From Pomacea canaliculata (taxonomy: Eukaryota; Mollusca; Gastropoda; Architaenioglossa; Ampullariidae), in assembly GCF_003073045.1 (NCBI RefSeq), contig NC_037593.1:16792725-16856724 (forward strand): 64,000 nt of DNA, in the 5' to 3' direction. Made by a program: the position numbers and the translations under genes. The notes beneath the pieces are model-generated. The model did no database searches. It was given only the letters and a program-made list of their open reading frames with translations, and was not told the origin of the DNA. Positions 36,635-50,126 of this stretch are shown here, piece after piece (within the stretch, counting starts at the first letter, position 1; every line of letters starts with the position of its first letter).

Positions 36635-39329
36635 TCTGGCTGCTCAGTTAGGTTGCCTATGGAACTATCAAGACGTATAGCCTCTATCACTGACGCTTTA
36701 GATGCCTGGTTTCTTAATCTTGCACCCTACCTGCTGTTGCGTGTGGTGGGTAGGTTTGAGAATCTTCACAATAATATTGTTATGTTCACGTGGTCATACA
36801 AAGAGTAACCGCATCGATCCATTTTCATTCGTAACTATATCACTGCAGTTTTCTTGCCAATGTTTATATTTCATTGGCATGCGACCAATTTAATCCGGTA
36901 AAAAAGCTCTAAAGCTGATCGAGTAACACATGCTGAGGACAGATTATGATAAATAGACCACCAGATGACTTAAACACCCAGAAAAATATAGACAGAAGGA
37001 TAAACAGAAACCTATTGTGGGAGAAAGCTTTGGCAAGAATTATAGTAGGCTTGTCGCACTCTATAAGAAGGAATAACCATAAATTCAAGATTCTAAAAAT
37101 GGAAGGACAGTTGCACAGTATTTGTAGTGCTCGACACTGCGGACAGATCGATAGTCGTGTCAACAAGGTGCATAAAATAAAGGCGATGATGCGGAGTGCA
37201 CTGATCCCGTACTGATCGAACTGTTATAATCGATACGAGACTGTCACCTACATTCCTTTTCTTGTCGACATTTCTTGTGCTGTGTGGTTTTCAATGCCCT
37301 TCAGTAAATTTTTTCTGAAAAAAAAAAAAAAATAAAAAAAACAAAGCATTCCTACAAAGCAAAGGCTTTTCTCTGACTGCTACATTTTGGAGCCGTAAAC
37401 AAGACAAGGCAAAAGAAGCTTTTGACTAAAAATAAAATAAATTTCGACGTTTGTGCTAACAACTAAAGGGATGTTACAATACTCTCAGCGTTAGCTCCCC
37501 TGGTGATTGTGATTAGGCTCCCTTAGATTCTGTCGCCTGCTACAGCGGGATCGTAATATTCAATCATTGCAAAGCACGTGTAAGAAAATTATACGTAGTA
37601 TTTGTGTGTCAGTGTCATCATGAGCTCCCGTAAACGAAACATTGGGCGACCTTTAACCAAACCTTCAAAAATTAAGCCTCCGGAAGAAACAAGTAACACC
37701 AGTGATACGGTACAACAATTTTTTAAAATCATTTTTTTAAACTCGAACTCCCGAATGGACAGATTTTCATAACCAGATTATATTCGCTCGTGGTGACTAC
37801 ATCAATAGTTGTAATACCATAAAAAACTTCTGCATTAATATACGATGCTCTCTTTCTTGAAGAGATGGAAAAAGTTTTTTGTCAATCCGTTTATAAATTC
37901 CGTTAAAGTTAAGTCGCTTAAATACTACTTATATAATGTATTAACGTATTCTTCTCCTTAATAGACAACGAGTTCGGTTATAACACAAGTTTCCTTCAAC
38001 GAGTGATGTGTGCATTAAAGTACTGTGTATTATCATCGTTCACCCTTTCATCATTTGCTCTCTTCAAGAAGAAGTCGCTTCAACCGTGAAGGTGCTATAG
38101 CAATTATATTCGTCTCGTTTTTTTTTTTGCACTGATTTCAACAATTTTCACCCAGATTAATAATTTAAACATTTCTAAACACTTGACATATCATCAAGAA
38201 TGACAAATTTTCTAAAAATGATGTTGCAGCAGAGCAAAGTCAGCAAAAGCGATCAACACAGTTAAACACATTATATTGCTCATTTTGTCACTTTTTAATC
38301 CTATTACACTTAAATCGATTTTAAAGTGTTGTTGCCTTGCACATTTCAATTCTTTATTTTAGCTGCAAATCTATTTCTGCACTTTGGTAGTTATCATAAT
38401 GGTAATATGACAGGAAGATAACTGCTACCCAAGTCTCTCACCACAATCAACAGCAACAACTTCTTGGATTTCAGCTACTTTACTCTCACGCGTTAATGAT
38501 GTAGGCTAAAATGTGAAGCTTTCAACGGAATCTTAATCTCTTAATGGGTAATGCTCCCACCCTGACAGCTCTCTCTCAGAGGCTTGCCTTCCCGCTCACT
38601 TTATTCTATACCCTGAATGTTCTAGATCTGTCCTTACTACCTATGTCACCTCTCTTAAAACCCCGAAGTCATTGATGTCACTGGAAAACCAATGGGCATG
38701 CCTTACAATAAAAACCAGGACACAAATCACTGCATGGCTAGAAACATTGTGAGAGGCAGGGGATTGCTGGGTCATCTCCCTACTGTGCTGTTCTCATCCA
38801 CACATGTTGCCATCGGTATGGTTCCCAGCTACCTCGACCACATTAACTTAAAAGGCTAAAGCAGTTTCTTGCAGTGGAACTCTACGATTGTAGATGGTAA
38901 ATGTTTATGGCCAGTGGCAAACGCCCCAACAGTTTTCCCAGGCCCCTATTACAATGACAGCTACTGTCCTTTTTCTTTACATGATCAAATATTGGGAATA
39001 AAAACAGGAGTATCTTAATTTCTTATACTTAACTTAGCATCTCACGAACCAAGCTTCACTCCACTTTGTACTCTGATCTGGCGTTTGATATAATATTTCT
39101 ATTATCTTTCTGTATTTTTGGAATTATTCATTGGTTCTTTCATAATCATTTGCATATTTTACTATAGATGGAAGTAAATTATAAATCATTAGCACAAAGG
39201 AAGTTATATCCCTACACTGTTACAGTCATAAGGAGTAAGGTAGAACTCTCACTGCTTTGGCCATCATTTGGTGTGAGGAGGGTCATATTCCTCTCCTCTA
39301 GGGTTCTGCCTACCTCCCACCCTCGACAG
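36635..39329. other. Intergenic sequence, one weak start-exon candidate
   Basis: An ATG at 37620 opens MSSRKRNIGRPLTKPSK and 13 more codons before a possible donor (gatacg/gtacaa, about 37709). It could be a first exon of a plus-strand gene, perhaps the hydrolase below, but no following exon in phase was found. An A-rich run lies at 37319-37341. Nothing else supported. Confidence 0.25.
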
Positions 39330-39668
39330 CAGGGTCTCAAACACGCGGCCCCGGTTCCGAATCGCGCGCGAAACTTTGTGCGCCCCCGCCACTCCCGGTG
39401 TATATTATGTTTGCTTGGTGATTAACTCCCGCCCAGTGAAATTCCCCCTTATAGAGACAGAGAAAACGTTCAATATTGAATAAAACTAAAACTGTGTCAT
39501 TATAAATACACTAACCTGTAATAATAATTATAAAAACTTTTTAATTGCAATAACTGCAGTGACATAGTGTTCGTAAAATTTAAGAAAAACATTTCTTTTC
39601 GTGGTGCGACCCGCTGACTGTCGCTGTACTTTCCACTGAGGCCCACCATGCATAGAGTGAGACCCCTG
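39330..39668. mobile_element. hAT-type MITE
   Basis: Left end cagggtctcaaacacgcggc and, inverted from the right, caggggtctcac. The flanking octamers ctcgacag (39322-39329) and ctctacat (39669-39676) agree at 6 of 8 positions, consistent with an old 8-bp duplication. Noncoding, 339 bp. Confidence 0.7.
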
Positions 39669-40934
39669 CTCTACATACCCACTCTGATAGCTGGGGTAGC
39701 TGGGAAATACTCGTCCACAACAATCACATCTTAGTCCTGTTCCTTTGTGTCTCGGAGTCCATGCTTAACCACTAGGCTCTTGATGAAGACTGGTCTGTTT
39801 AACTGATCCAGATATGTGATTTCTGTTCATCATCCTGATGCTCCCAGGAATGACATCTAGTATCGGCCTTTGGCCCAAAATTAGCTTCTCATGACAAAGA
39901 TTATTTATCATTGTTTAGATTAAAATATATGATGCTTCTTACATATGACTACATCTTAAACTGCCTGCTGAGTCTGTGGTTACGATCGAGGCTGGTTTAA
40001 TTCATATGAACGACCTTCAACATTCAACTTTCTAAATGTGAGATGTTCACCAAGCATACTACGGTGCAACACTATCAGCAGAAACCACTTAGAAGTAACC
40101 TGCACATTGTCTAACATTTGAAAATAATATACCATTAGTTGTAAAATAGCATTAAGAACAGAAAAAAGGTATTAGTTCATATTACCAAATGGAATTAGAC
40201 ATGATCTCAATTCTTGCTAGGGTGAATTTCCTACTATGCACTTACAGAAATGTGTGCCTGAGTTCTCAAGGAAGGTGAATAGAATAAAAGAAAGGCTGTC
40301 TTCCTTCTACATTCGTGCCCTTGGACACTATCAGCTACTGATGCTCACTAGCTGTTGTTCATGGGATCTAAATCTTTTCGTTTTTAAGGCTCGTAGAGAA
40401 AGCGCTTCTGTTAGTGAGAAGAAGACATAATTTCTATAGCAGTGAAGCATAGAGGGTGCACAAACTTTCACAGAAAATGTTATGATGGCAATAAGATCAA
40501 TATAACTACGTAACAATGGAATAACTTCAAAGTTAAGGAGTAGATATCATTTACTAGAGTGGTGAGTTTGCCTGATTTTGGAAGAAAATGTTTTGTTCAT
40601 TATCTTGGAATGCGTTGTCTAGCATGGTTGAAGTCTTCCCTACTCACGCTACATCACAAACTCTTCCCTCATCCTGTAGAAGCTGAACTGGAGCCCTGTT
40701 CTTCAGTTTCTACACTCTATTTATGAAATTATGAACTCCTTGTTTGTGGTTGCCTGTACCAAACAATTAAATATTCTTCTTGCTTATAAGATAGAAGTAT
40801 TAAATTCAAAAGGTACTTTACTCGTATTCACTCTTGGATCTCACAGGTTCCACATAATGATTCCAAATGAAAGTGTTACGACAAATAACAGCCAACATCT
40901 TTAATGGGTTGGAATTCTTTGCATTTGATTCAAG

Positions 40935-42774
40935 ATGTCGTGTTTGTCCTCCTGAACCCATTGCCTGACAACCTCTTTCACCAGGATCGGCAAGTGTGGG
41001 CACAGTACTGGTAGGTCACTAGAGCATAGTATAATTTCTTTTTTGATGTTGTTTGGACTTCAAGATTTCCTAACAAGCAAGTTTTTTTTAACTATTCCCA
41101 ACTTCTTGGTCTATATATCGCAATATCCTTACTGAAAAACTGTTACATGTTAAAATATATCTGTCCTTGATATTACTTACTTTTATAAACACGTTCACTT
41201 ACATCTACTGATTTTTAAAAGGATTGCACTGGTACAGATTGCAGAGCATAAGTTTTAGCTTGTTGTCTGGCTGCTCTGTTAACATTTCTTGTCTGTTTCA
41301 GTTTTTATGAATCTTCTTTTAAAAAAGAATGCCTTTTAAGATATGTAGGTAAATGATTGCATCAGAATACTTGACAATCCATTAAATAGCTTTATTGCAT
41401 AAGCATATGTGCTTTTTAATAGTGTTAGCTGTTATCATCTTAACTTGTTCAGTTTGTCGCTTGTCCCCACGACCAGTACTTCTGCAGCTGGGGACCCTGG
41501 CATGACCCGCATTGTCTGTTGGACTTGCTGAAAACGCCACTGAGGCTAAAGAGAGATGACAGATCATCAGCAGACAGTAAGCCTGCCTTTTCACTGAGAA
41601 GGAGAATGTGTATGTGTGTGCGGTTAATGCCTGCCATTTATGTCAGTTACTGAAATTGAGGCATTTTCACATTCAAGTTATTCAGGTCTCTGCTTGAATA
41701 GTTTACTGTTTTGATCACATTTTGTGCATGTTCATATTAACCTCGTCTACTGACTATATTTGACATGATGTTTGCTCTCTTTCTGTTGATGTCCTAGCAG
41801 TCATTGATATGCAGTAAATACTCCAGGTGCAAGTATCCATATCATGTTTATAATTGAGCCATTTCTTGGCTTATCTGTAACTATCTGCTATTTAGACTGC
41901 TGCATGCTGCTATATTCTTTGCTAAATGTTCACAATTTGTGCAGAAATATTTGCTGTGTCATCCCAGACATCTGAGCACTGTGGTAGATGAGCATCATTT
42001 CATCAACGACACTTTCTCTCAAATGAGGTTATAATTGCTATTTTCTCTTTCATTTGATAATCGTGTAGAAAGTATAAAGAAGGTGACAAACCCTTTTTTT
42101 TTTTTTTGTAGTATCTTGAGACAGGTTTAATATCAGCCAGATAACAGTGAGATGGATAAACTGAATGAAACCTATGTTGTTTAGTTCTTCTGATTTTCTT
42201 ATAAGCATTCACTTGACCTTTGCAAAATTCTTTTCAGTTCAGTGCGTTATTTGGCTGAACCTGATAAATTCAGGACCTTCTTTCTTAGTCTGGTTTCGTT
42301 TTCTCATGAAGATCATTTCCTCCTGTTAGAACTGTGCAGATGCTGAGATCTTTGTCTGCCAACATTTCTGTGACTATCATGACAGGCAACTACTATGATG
42401 AGCAGCTCCCCAGTGCACTGAACAAGGTAACCCCTGCGTCTTTGTAATGTATTCTGTTGTTTTTAGTGTAGATGGTATTGTCATTGACGAATAACCTTCC
42501 GTTTGTGATTTTGTTGTTTTTTTGTTGGTTTTTTTGTCATTTTTATGTATGTTATTGAACCTTGACCTCAGCAGTCTTGCTCTGTTGTTAGGCCTGGGCC
42601 AAAGCTGAGCAAGAGCTTATCACCCGAGTGTTCCCTAGAGCACAGCACATTGTCGTCAATGCGGCTGACCGCCGCATGCCATACACTGCACCCCAGGCTG
42701 TCGTGGAGCAGGTGCTGAAAATTGTGAGACAGTTCAAGGCAAGAGAAGCCACTGTGACCGTCAGGGATAGATAA
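40935..42774 (+). pseudogene. Alpha/beta-hydrolase-like gene, 3' half, with a frame-disrupted exon
   Basis: Exons in matching phase: 40935-41010, 41453-41576, 41945-42027, 42330-42426 and 42592-42774. They encode DVVFVLLNPLPDNLFHQDRQ then VWAQY, later KYLLCHPRHLSTVVDEHHFI, MLRSLSANISVTIMTGNYYD, and AWAKAEQELITRVFPRAQHI to a stop. The pattern suggests the cap and late strands of an alpha/beta hydrolase; I did not find the upstream nucleophile (GxSxG) exon. Exon 41453-41576 fits by phase but has three in-frame stops: its ends read PGMTRI and REMTDHQQT in one frame while the middle reads LLDLLKTPLRLK in another, as if two compensating indels occurred. It may be a pseudogene or an assembly error; the outer exons look clean. 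Confidence 0.5.
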
Positions 42775-44918
42775 CGTGGCATGAATATCTCACTGGGAAT
42801 ACAAAAAAGGGGGAATGGGGCTAGTCGCCAGTAGGATGGGAAAACGACTTCATTTAGTGTAGAAACTAAGGATTTATGTGTGCTGTCTGGTTATGCCATG
42901 TTGAACTTGTTGAAATGTGTGCTGGCGTTCAAAAAGTGTGTGTACATGTAGGTAATGTGGTCTGTGGGTGCATGTAGCAAGTGTTTAAGTCTATAGTTTT
43001 AAGGCAGGGAAAAGCAGTTCCAGAAAACACTGCATTGTTTATCAGAGATTATTTGAAAGCTCACATTCATAATTTTTTAAAATCCTGAAATACGTAATAT
43101 CATTTGTCAGACATTTTAGCTCACATTATTTTTGTGTGTATCATACTCTGTCTACGACAATAAAACCCCTACCTGGTATAAGGTTTATGTCAAATGTCAG
43201 ATTTGAAATTTTATGCTGGAGTGTCAGTAAAAAAGACTCATCTAAGATCTCATAAGGCCAGCATTATTGCTAATCATCATAACAGAAATATTATGTCTTA
43301 TTTGCATCACAGGGTTCAGGACTCATTCCTTTTTTTCATTTACTAATAATATTTCTCAGGCAATCATTACTTCAAAAGATACCAAAAAAAAAATTATGTG
43401 GTCAGGATACGCTGAGGCAGGTGGGAACTGATGAAGAACAGCAGCATTCACACATTATAAATTATGCATAGATTCAGAGATGAAGGGTGTTGGAAGGACT
43501 GGTTTCCCAGGCAGCAACACAATCCAAACAAGTTGGAGGGCTCTGGCAGCCCTCAGGAGTGTTGTACGATTGTCACTCAAGTTCTTATTCTTCCTCTGTT
43601 GACTATGCCATTCTCTCTCACAATCTTTAATAAGTATTATTTAAGCATTTTTTTTTTCCTAAAAACGTTGCAGTCAGTCCTGGTCAGTTGAATATCTGTT
43701 TTTGATAGGCCCTGCATGTGCAGATGCCTTTATATTTTATGCGTATTTTCGTGGAGTTTTTTTTTTGAATGGTTGACGGCGCTTAGGTGTAACTTGAGAG
43801 TGTTTTTGTCTGACGCCGTGTGAGCTTTCACTCCAACGAATGTTGGCGACCCCGAAACTGTTTTAAACAGCTGGACTAGCTCACAAGTCTCAGTCACTGA
43901 CCTTCAGACTACTAACATCAACCAGTCAACCAACTCCACCAATCTGATTCCTGATCTCCCTTCTGTGGACTATGGCCATGTCGAGCTGTCCCCTGGGGTG
44001 CGACGAGCTGTCATGGTAGACATCACATCGGCTGTTTGCCAGTAGCTAGCTATCAGTGTTCAGCCTAACTTCAGCAAGACGAAAACCGAAGTAGTGTCTC
44101 GAATACTCATATGCATTCCAAGCACTAACGCATTCATTATGACATTTGCGCGTTTTTTCGTTTCTACAAACTACACCTGTCTGTTACAAGCCATGTCTAT
44201 TTTAATTACAGATTGTTATGACAGTAAGAAAGGCACACTCGCTGCAAAAGTGAAAGAAAAACCCCGCTCTCGTTCTCTTCCTCCTAATAAGGTGGCCTCT
44301 GACAAATTATGAAGTTCCAAGCATCCAAATGTTAATCAACACAGCCACACTGCCCTACTAAAGATGCCAATACACGTTTCGTCTCTACAATACTTAGCCG
44401 GAGCTAGAACAAGAACTGCTTTGTTCGTACTACACGGGAGAGAGTGAGGGGTCGACTGACTGAACAAGAAGCTCTTGTCACAATTGTAACGAAGGTTGCT
44501 GCGCTTACAAAGCGCAGAAAATTCACATTGACTTATACAGTGGTACAAATGAAAAAAGTGAACGCAGTCAATTGTTGTTGTCCACGAAAGCAGGTGCCTT
44601 CTGTCGGGATGGGCAACTTTGTGATGATTTTTACAGTTCTGACTCTTTGGCCAGCGGTCTTGCGCCCTTGACGTAACCCTCGTCGCTTGCTCCTCTCCAA
44701 TGTTTGAAAAGTCTATGACTCAGAAGTGTCTACAAAAAAAAAAAAAGAATAAAAATTCTCAACGATTGGCAAAAGAGGTGATATACAGAGAACTGTGCTA
44801 AAAAAAAAAATAAAAAAAATAAGCACAACAAAACCTCGTGACTTGAAGACCTCTGCATCGATGCCATCATTTGGGAGGCTCTTGCCTTTAACTTCCTATC
44901 TTGGCTTAGAAAGCTTAC
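42775..44918. other. Intergenic sequence 3' of the hydrolase
   Basis: Mostly AT-rich. Near 43850 the string ttggcgaccccgaaactg resembles the start of a retrotransposon internal region, but no LTR pair was found. No gene supported. Confidence 0.3.
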
Positions 44919-45071
44919 GATAGGAGTCTTTGCAGCTGAGACACGACCATCCTTCTCCAACAGCACCACGCCATGTCCCACTTTGTGGGAGAAATTTGTG
45001 GACCTAACAACCACCTTCAGGAAACCCAGTCCTAGAAATAATAAACGCTTATTGTTCCGTCGCAAACCCTG
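44919..45071 (-). CDS. Candidate internal exon, unidentified gene
   Basis: Excellent acceptor (cccttctttcatctctactcag region, ending 45072) and donor (gtaagc after 44919), open in phase 0 over 51 codons. It encodes LGFLKVVVRSTNFSHKVGHG then VVLLEKDGRVSAAKTPI. The segment faintly resembles strictosidine-synthase-like/APMAP proteins, but no neighbouring exon confirms it. An alternative acceptor lies at 45032. Confidence 0.35.
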
Positions 45072-45679
45072 AGTAGAGATGAAAGAAGGGCTGCTTATGT
45101 GTACAGCTTTGTCAACTGACATCGGGAATGTGCACAGGTACGATGTCGACTGCTGACTGTCAGGTAGAGGCGGTGGTAGTGTTATAGCAGGCCTGTGCAC
45201 GGTCTACAATGGCCTTGTTACTGTCGTCTGTTTACAGGACAGACGTGGTGTTACCAGGACGGGAAGGACATTATTCAGGACTCGATGGATTGAATAGGAA
45301 CCTTTTTTTTTCTTTTTACGATTACACGCTGTATAATGGAAGTTAATTAAATCCTCCAGTATGAAGGCCGCTATAACTCCGCCGCTGGTGGTGCTTTATG
45401 ACACGTGTTCTTTACCAAATCACAACTTTTCAGTGCGCGGACTGCATTAGTCCAGCCAGGAGCTCAAAGAAAACAATTTGTTATTGCGGTTCATTCCCGG
45501 ATCGAAGCATTTTCAGACCGCTAGGTGGCGTGGTAATCGACACGTGCTCGTCATGGGCTGGTGCGTGCACCGGCTCCACTCCATGATGATGGCGATGCAA
45601 CCTCTTTTCTGTAACACGAGGAAAAGGAGGACATGAAGAAAATTCAAGTCCCCGGCCATTTCGGTTCTTTCTGCGTCAG

Positions 45680-45882
45680 GTGATGGTGGACGGTCTCATC
45701 ATGCAATGTGAAAAAAACAACTGCATCGAAGACGGAGATCGCTTTCTGAGCAACATCAGTACTCAGTGCATTCCAGCGATTTCTGATGCAAGATTTGAGC
45801 AAATAGAAGGATGTGAAATCTGTTCTCTTTTCAACAACTCTGCCGAGGAACTATATCGAGGACAGTATTTTGACTTACACCG
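45680..45882 (+). CDS. Candidate Cys-rich exon, unidentified gene
   Basis: Acceptor ttctttctgcgtcag and donor cg/gtgact enclose an open frame of 67 codons. It encodes a Cys pattern MQCEKNNCIEDG, STQCIPAI and EGCEICSLFNNS, with NIS and NNS sequons, as in a secreted or extracellular domain. No family or partner exon was recognised. Confidence 0.33.
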
Positions 45883-48559
45883 GTGACTTACATTTAACTT
45901 ACATCGCCAAAAAGGTTTCAAGGAAAGTGTGTCCCGCATGTAAAGAAATTATTCTGGGACTAATAAGGAACTTGAGAAATATCCTGTTGTCAATGAACCG
46001 CATGCTAACGATAGGCTGGTCGTCGTAACATCTGGTGACGTTGGTGGAGGAACTTGAAACCTGACCAGCTGCACGTGGACCGAGTGAGAGCTCGATTTCT
46101 CCAACAGTTTGAAAAAAATCGAGTTCGCTCATGTGTCCCTTCATCAAATTTCAAACCATGCAGTCCTGTTGTTCACTTGTTATAAGATATATACGGCTGC
46201 ATTTTGAAAGAAAACAACAGATACTTCACACAGCGTCCGCAAAGAAAAATAGAATGTCAAAACTGCAACACCTGTAGATGTGGACTTCGCAGTGGTTAAA
46301 GCGACTGTCACCACGAGAGTCCGATAACGTGGGTATCTCAGCTTCGACATATCATTCTCTGGATGTGACGCTTGTTGACAGAACCAACCGCCATCAATTT
46401 GAAATACGCTCACTCCACACGAGATCTGAACCGAGGGACTTTGCGTTACTGCAGCGACGGAGGTCTGCAAACCCTCGGACGCAGAGATATACCATCGTGC
46501 CTCGTACTCAGCGAACGGAAGATGAGCTGAACTCACAGCAGGATGGTGGAAGAGCTTCCGGTTAAACGTGCAGACTATCGATGTGCAGCTGAACGAACTT
46601 TATCCGTTTATCGGATCCCGGTGCGCTGCGCTTAAAACTAATGAACCAGGAGTGAACCAGGTGAGGGAGCCTGGAGTAGCCAGCAGACTCTTTAGACGTG
46701 TTTTCATCACGCGGGGGAGGGGGAGAGAGGTGGTGATGGAGGAGAAGCGGTGTCCGGCGGTGAGGATCAATGCAGCACGCGATGCGGCCTGTCGGCTGCG
46801 CTGTCTGCCGGTGACTTCGATCTACTTACCGGCTGACAGGTAATTGTTACCTGACGTAGTTGCCGGAAAAACCAGTCTGTGAAAGCTTTGTTGGAAGGGA
46901 ACTGCTGGCATCGTATGGTACGCCTATAGTGCTCGCGAAACGGTTCTAGGCGTGGTCGAAGATAAGGGTGTGGTTCCCTGCGTGTGTGTGCGTGAGCGCG
47001 CGCGTGGACGAGAGAGAGAGAGATTGAGAGAAAGAGGGAGTAGGTGGCCTACATACTTCAACGGGCGTTCCCATACAGACCTAGGTAGAATTACATATTG
47101 CTTTGTCAGGGTTTAAGCACCACGTACCACACAGTCATCTTCCTTCGATCACGGCAGGACCTGAAGAGGCTGTTCAGACTCACTCGCCCCATCCTCCGAC
47201 CCATCCATCCACTTCTTACCTCCGCGCGGCCAACATGTGAAGCGGTCTTTGATCACGTCAGTGTCGCTTGCAAGCTATAGGCTCGTGCCTCAGGTAAACA
47301 GGTGTGGCAGATAAACAAGTGTGCCAGGTAGGAGTCCTGGCAGTTAATGTTCAGTGGAGCCTGTTATTGAATCCTCACCTCTTCTTCACCGCCACCGACA
47401 GAAAGAATGTTCTGCTGTCAGTCCACGTGTGCCACAACGCTCACAGGTGATATATTTTATGTCCTTCACGGGAATTTCATATTCCACACGCTTTTGCTTC
47501 TAAGAATAGCTACAAAAGCCATGTGACTATTGTAAACTGGTGTAAAATGATCTGCAGTTTGCAATACAACCATGGAATTGATTACATTCATCAGTTAAAA
47601 TATTTGTGTTGTTTTTTAAATAAACTTAAGGATTTCAATTTTCTTTCTTCAAATTGGGAGGTTCTGAGAAATTAAATGCAAATATTGGTTTGATTCTGAC
47701 TAGATTTCTCGCATTTCTAATGCACTGTGTTTATAAGAGATTTCTTTAGTTTATCTAGAACTATATTATCAGTAAGCAGCTGAAAGCGGAAGCACTACAA
47801 AAGGAGCTAATGATGCAAAGTCCACAGTATGAGAATCAAGGCACAAGAGAGTCATTACGAGTTCCTTGTCAAAAACTTGCAAATTCTCGTCTTTTCTATT
47901 TTGTTTTCGGCGACTTCACATATATAGCCTGCAGTTTCATCCTACCACACACACACTCAGCTCAATCTTTGTCGTGTTATTATAAAATACAACACAAAAG
48001 ATAAATATTGTCATGCGCCATGAGTGATGTTGAAACTAAATTAATAAATAATCCGCATTAATTTCAAAACAACTTTGCTCAGACAGTGCCAATGTGCTTT
48101 CCATTCCACCATTGGATTTCTAAAGACGTTGGGTTGACATTTAATTAATTGGAATTTAATTTAAAGCTAGATTTTGCAATTTGTCTTTGATAGTAAGCAG
48201 AGAGCGAACAAGTACATTTAGAGTGATTTTATTAAGGGTAAATATTAAGTTTGAGTGAGGGATTGATTAGAACACATTAGTTTTGTAACGGACTGATAGA
48301 TGCTTATTGATGGGCATGTCACGAAATCGTGTAGTTTCTTTCAGGATATTTTTAAACCTGAATTTTTTTTTATATTTCCGACTTTGCGAGGGAAGAGGAC
48401 GTACAAGGAAGAGATCGACAGAGCGGGGAGATGTGAATAGGGGAACATGAAAACTGGAAGACAAGGATGATTGATTATTCTGTTATGTCCTTACTTGTTA
48501 TTATATCTTACAATAGCTCAATGGCTTGTTTGACATTATGCCTACATATGTTTATCGGA

Positions 48560-48860
48560 TCGATTGCCAGTTCAGTACCTTTGTGATGCCACGTATGTCC
48601 ACCCCCCAAGCTGACCCAGCTGTGGAATGGCTACCTGACTCCTTCGAGGGACGGGTAAGGTGTTGTAGGTCGAGTCAGCAGCTAAGGTTATATCTCGGCA
48701 AAGCAGTCAGCCTGTAAACAAATATCGCATGCAGAGAAAGAGCAGCGTGCCCGATATGAGAGCTGAACCCAGGACACCCAAGCTTTACTGTATTGGTGAC
48801 CGGGGCTAACCAGACCCCCTTAGAGGGACGGGGAGGGTAAGGCAACGAATGACAGGAGAT
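48560..48860. repeat. tRNA-derived SINE-like copies
   Basis: The core agctgacccagctgtggaat then ggctacctgac and gagggacgggtaagg (48609-48660) matches the copies at 49575 and 51951. A second tRNA-like piece in opposite orientation follows at 48748-48850. Confidence 0.5.
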
Positions 48861-49479
48861 TGACACCAACCTCACATAAAGTTGGCCAGGGAAGACCTTA
48901 ATGCCTCCCTACACTATGACTGTAGGGTCACATATGTACCTTACCTTCGGTTTTTTGTTTGTATGTTTTTTTGTGCTGGTATGTTTTCTGCTTCGTCTCA
49001 CCTGTGGTAATCTGACGACTGCGTGCTCTCCGATGGGTGTGGCATCACAGATGTGTTTTACTCGTCTCCAAGCTGACACGTCCTCAGAACACTGACATTT
49101 CCAGGACAGCAGACTCAGAAGCTCGAGAAACGATCCACCAGATGCACGCAGAGCCAAAAATAGGTTTACTGTTGCGTTGGTCTTTGTCTACCTTTCTCTC
49201 TCTTGCTCTCTTTAAAGTTGTCCTTCCTTTCTCAGAACAGAGGATATTTTTTCAAGGTAATTTTTCCCAGACTTTTCCAACAGCCTTGCGACTCATGTTT
49301 TTTAACGGCAACATAATCAGTCATCATTGTCATCAAGGATTTTAAAGTAGAGTCGTTTTATCTCCCTTGACTGTCCTGGACATAATTTCATTTAGTGTGT
49401 GTAATTATTCATCCCTTGATCTTTTAATTTCATTAAGCGCTTAGACTTTGAGCTCGTCCAGTATGGTTCAGCTTTTGCT

Positions 49480-49650
49480 GACATAAGGGAGGTGAATAGC
49501 CAAGAACACTGACGTCTGAACCTAAAGGCGCACCTGTTCGATCCCTGCTTGGCATAGCGAGCTTTTTACACCTTATCCCAGTCGAACCAGTTATCGGGAA
49601 TGGGCAACTGACCACATAGAAAGCTAGGAAAAGGTGAGGGAGGGTACATG
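49480..49650. repeat. tRNA-derived SINE-like copy
   Basis: A tRNA-like head with a B-box-like cctgttcgatccctg (49550 region) is followed by the shared core cccagtcgaaccag, gggaatgggcaactgac and ggaaaaggtgag. Confidence 0.55.
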
Positions 49651-50126
49651 GGCTCTGCCATTACAAAAAAAATTCTAACCCAGAGAAAAGTAGAGCATCT
49701 AACGCCTCAACCACCCAAACGACCTAACAAGAAAGGTCAGTAGATGTCCTTTGTTTTCTTTTGACACTTCCGTTGTTACAATTATTGTTGTTATTTTGTT
49801 GTCTAGACTCAAGAAGCTGCCTACCTCCACGTCAGTGCAACACGTAATCAGCGAAACAGCTAAAGAAAAATGAAGGTTTCTACAGAGAAGAGAGTGGACA
49901 AATAGCTGTGATGTGGCCGCCAGGTACTTTAACAAGACAAGACACGTCCAGTTCACATCTTGCCCACATGATCACCACAACCGGTGACGAGGCTGCCTGG
50001 TGAAAATCATCTGTCCCCCTTTGCCCCAGCGTGTTTGCGTGACATAAAAGCTGGTTTGCCAAATTTTGTTACCAAATGGTCGATTATCTGCAGCACTGGA
50101 TGTAAGCGACACAGTCTCCCATACAG

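Larger units (their letters stand above)
45883..50126. other. Upstream region of the membrane-protein gene, with SINE-like copies
   Basis: Contains a GC/CpG-richer block at about 46560-46860 with a possible donor (gctgacag/gtaatt, 46842). This may be a promoter and untranslated first exon for the plus-strand gene starting at 50127. A TG/GC-rich and GA-rich tract lies near 46980-47040. SINE-like copies are listed separately. Confidence 0.35.

Noticed and set aside
41382..41637. Minus-strand frame resembling a signal peptide (MKRQAYCLLMICHLSLASVA)
   Set aside because: It is antisense to the better supported hydrolase exon, whose splice phases fit on both sides.
43780..44060. Possible LTR-retrotransposon start (ttggcgaccccgaa motif)
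   Set aside because: No paired LTR, no gag or pol frame, and the primer-binding match is too short.
46278..46565. Plus- and minus-strand frames near 46.3-46.5 kb
   Set aside because: The sequence partly resembles a tRNA-like SINE head (gtggttaaagcgactgtc); no coding evidence.
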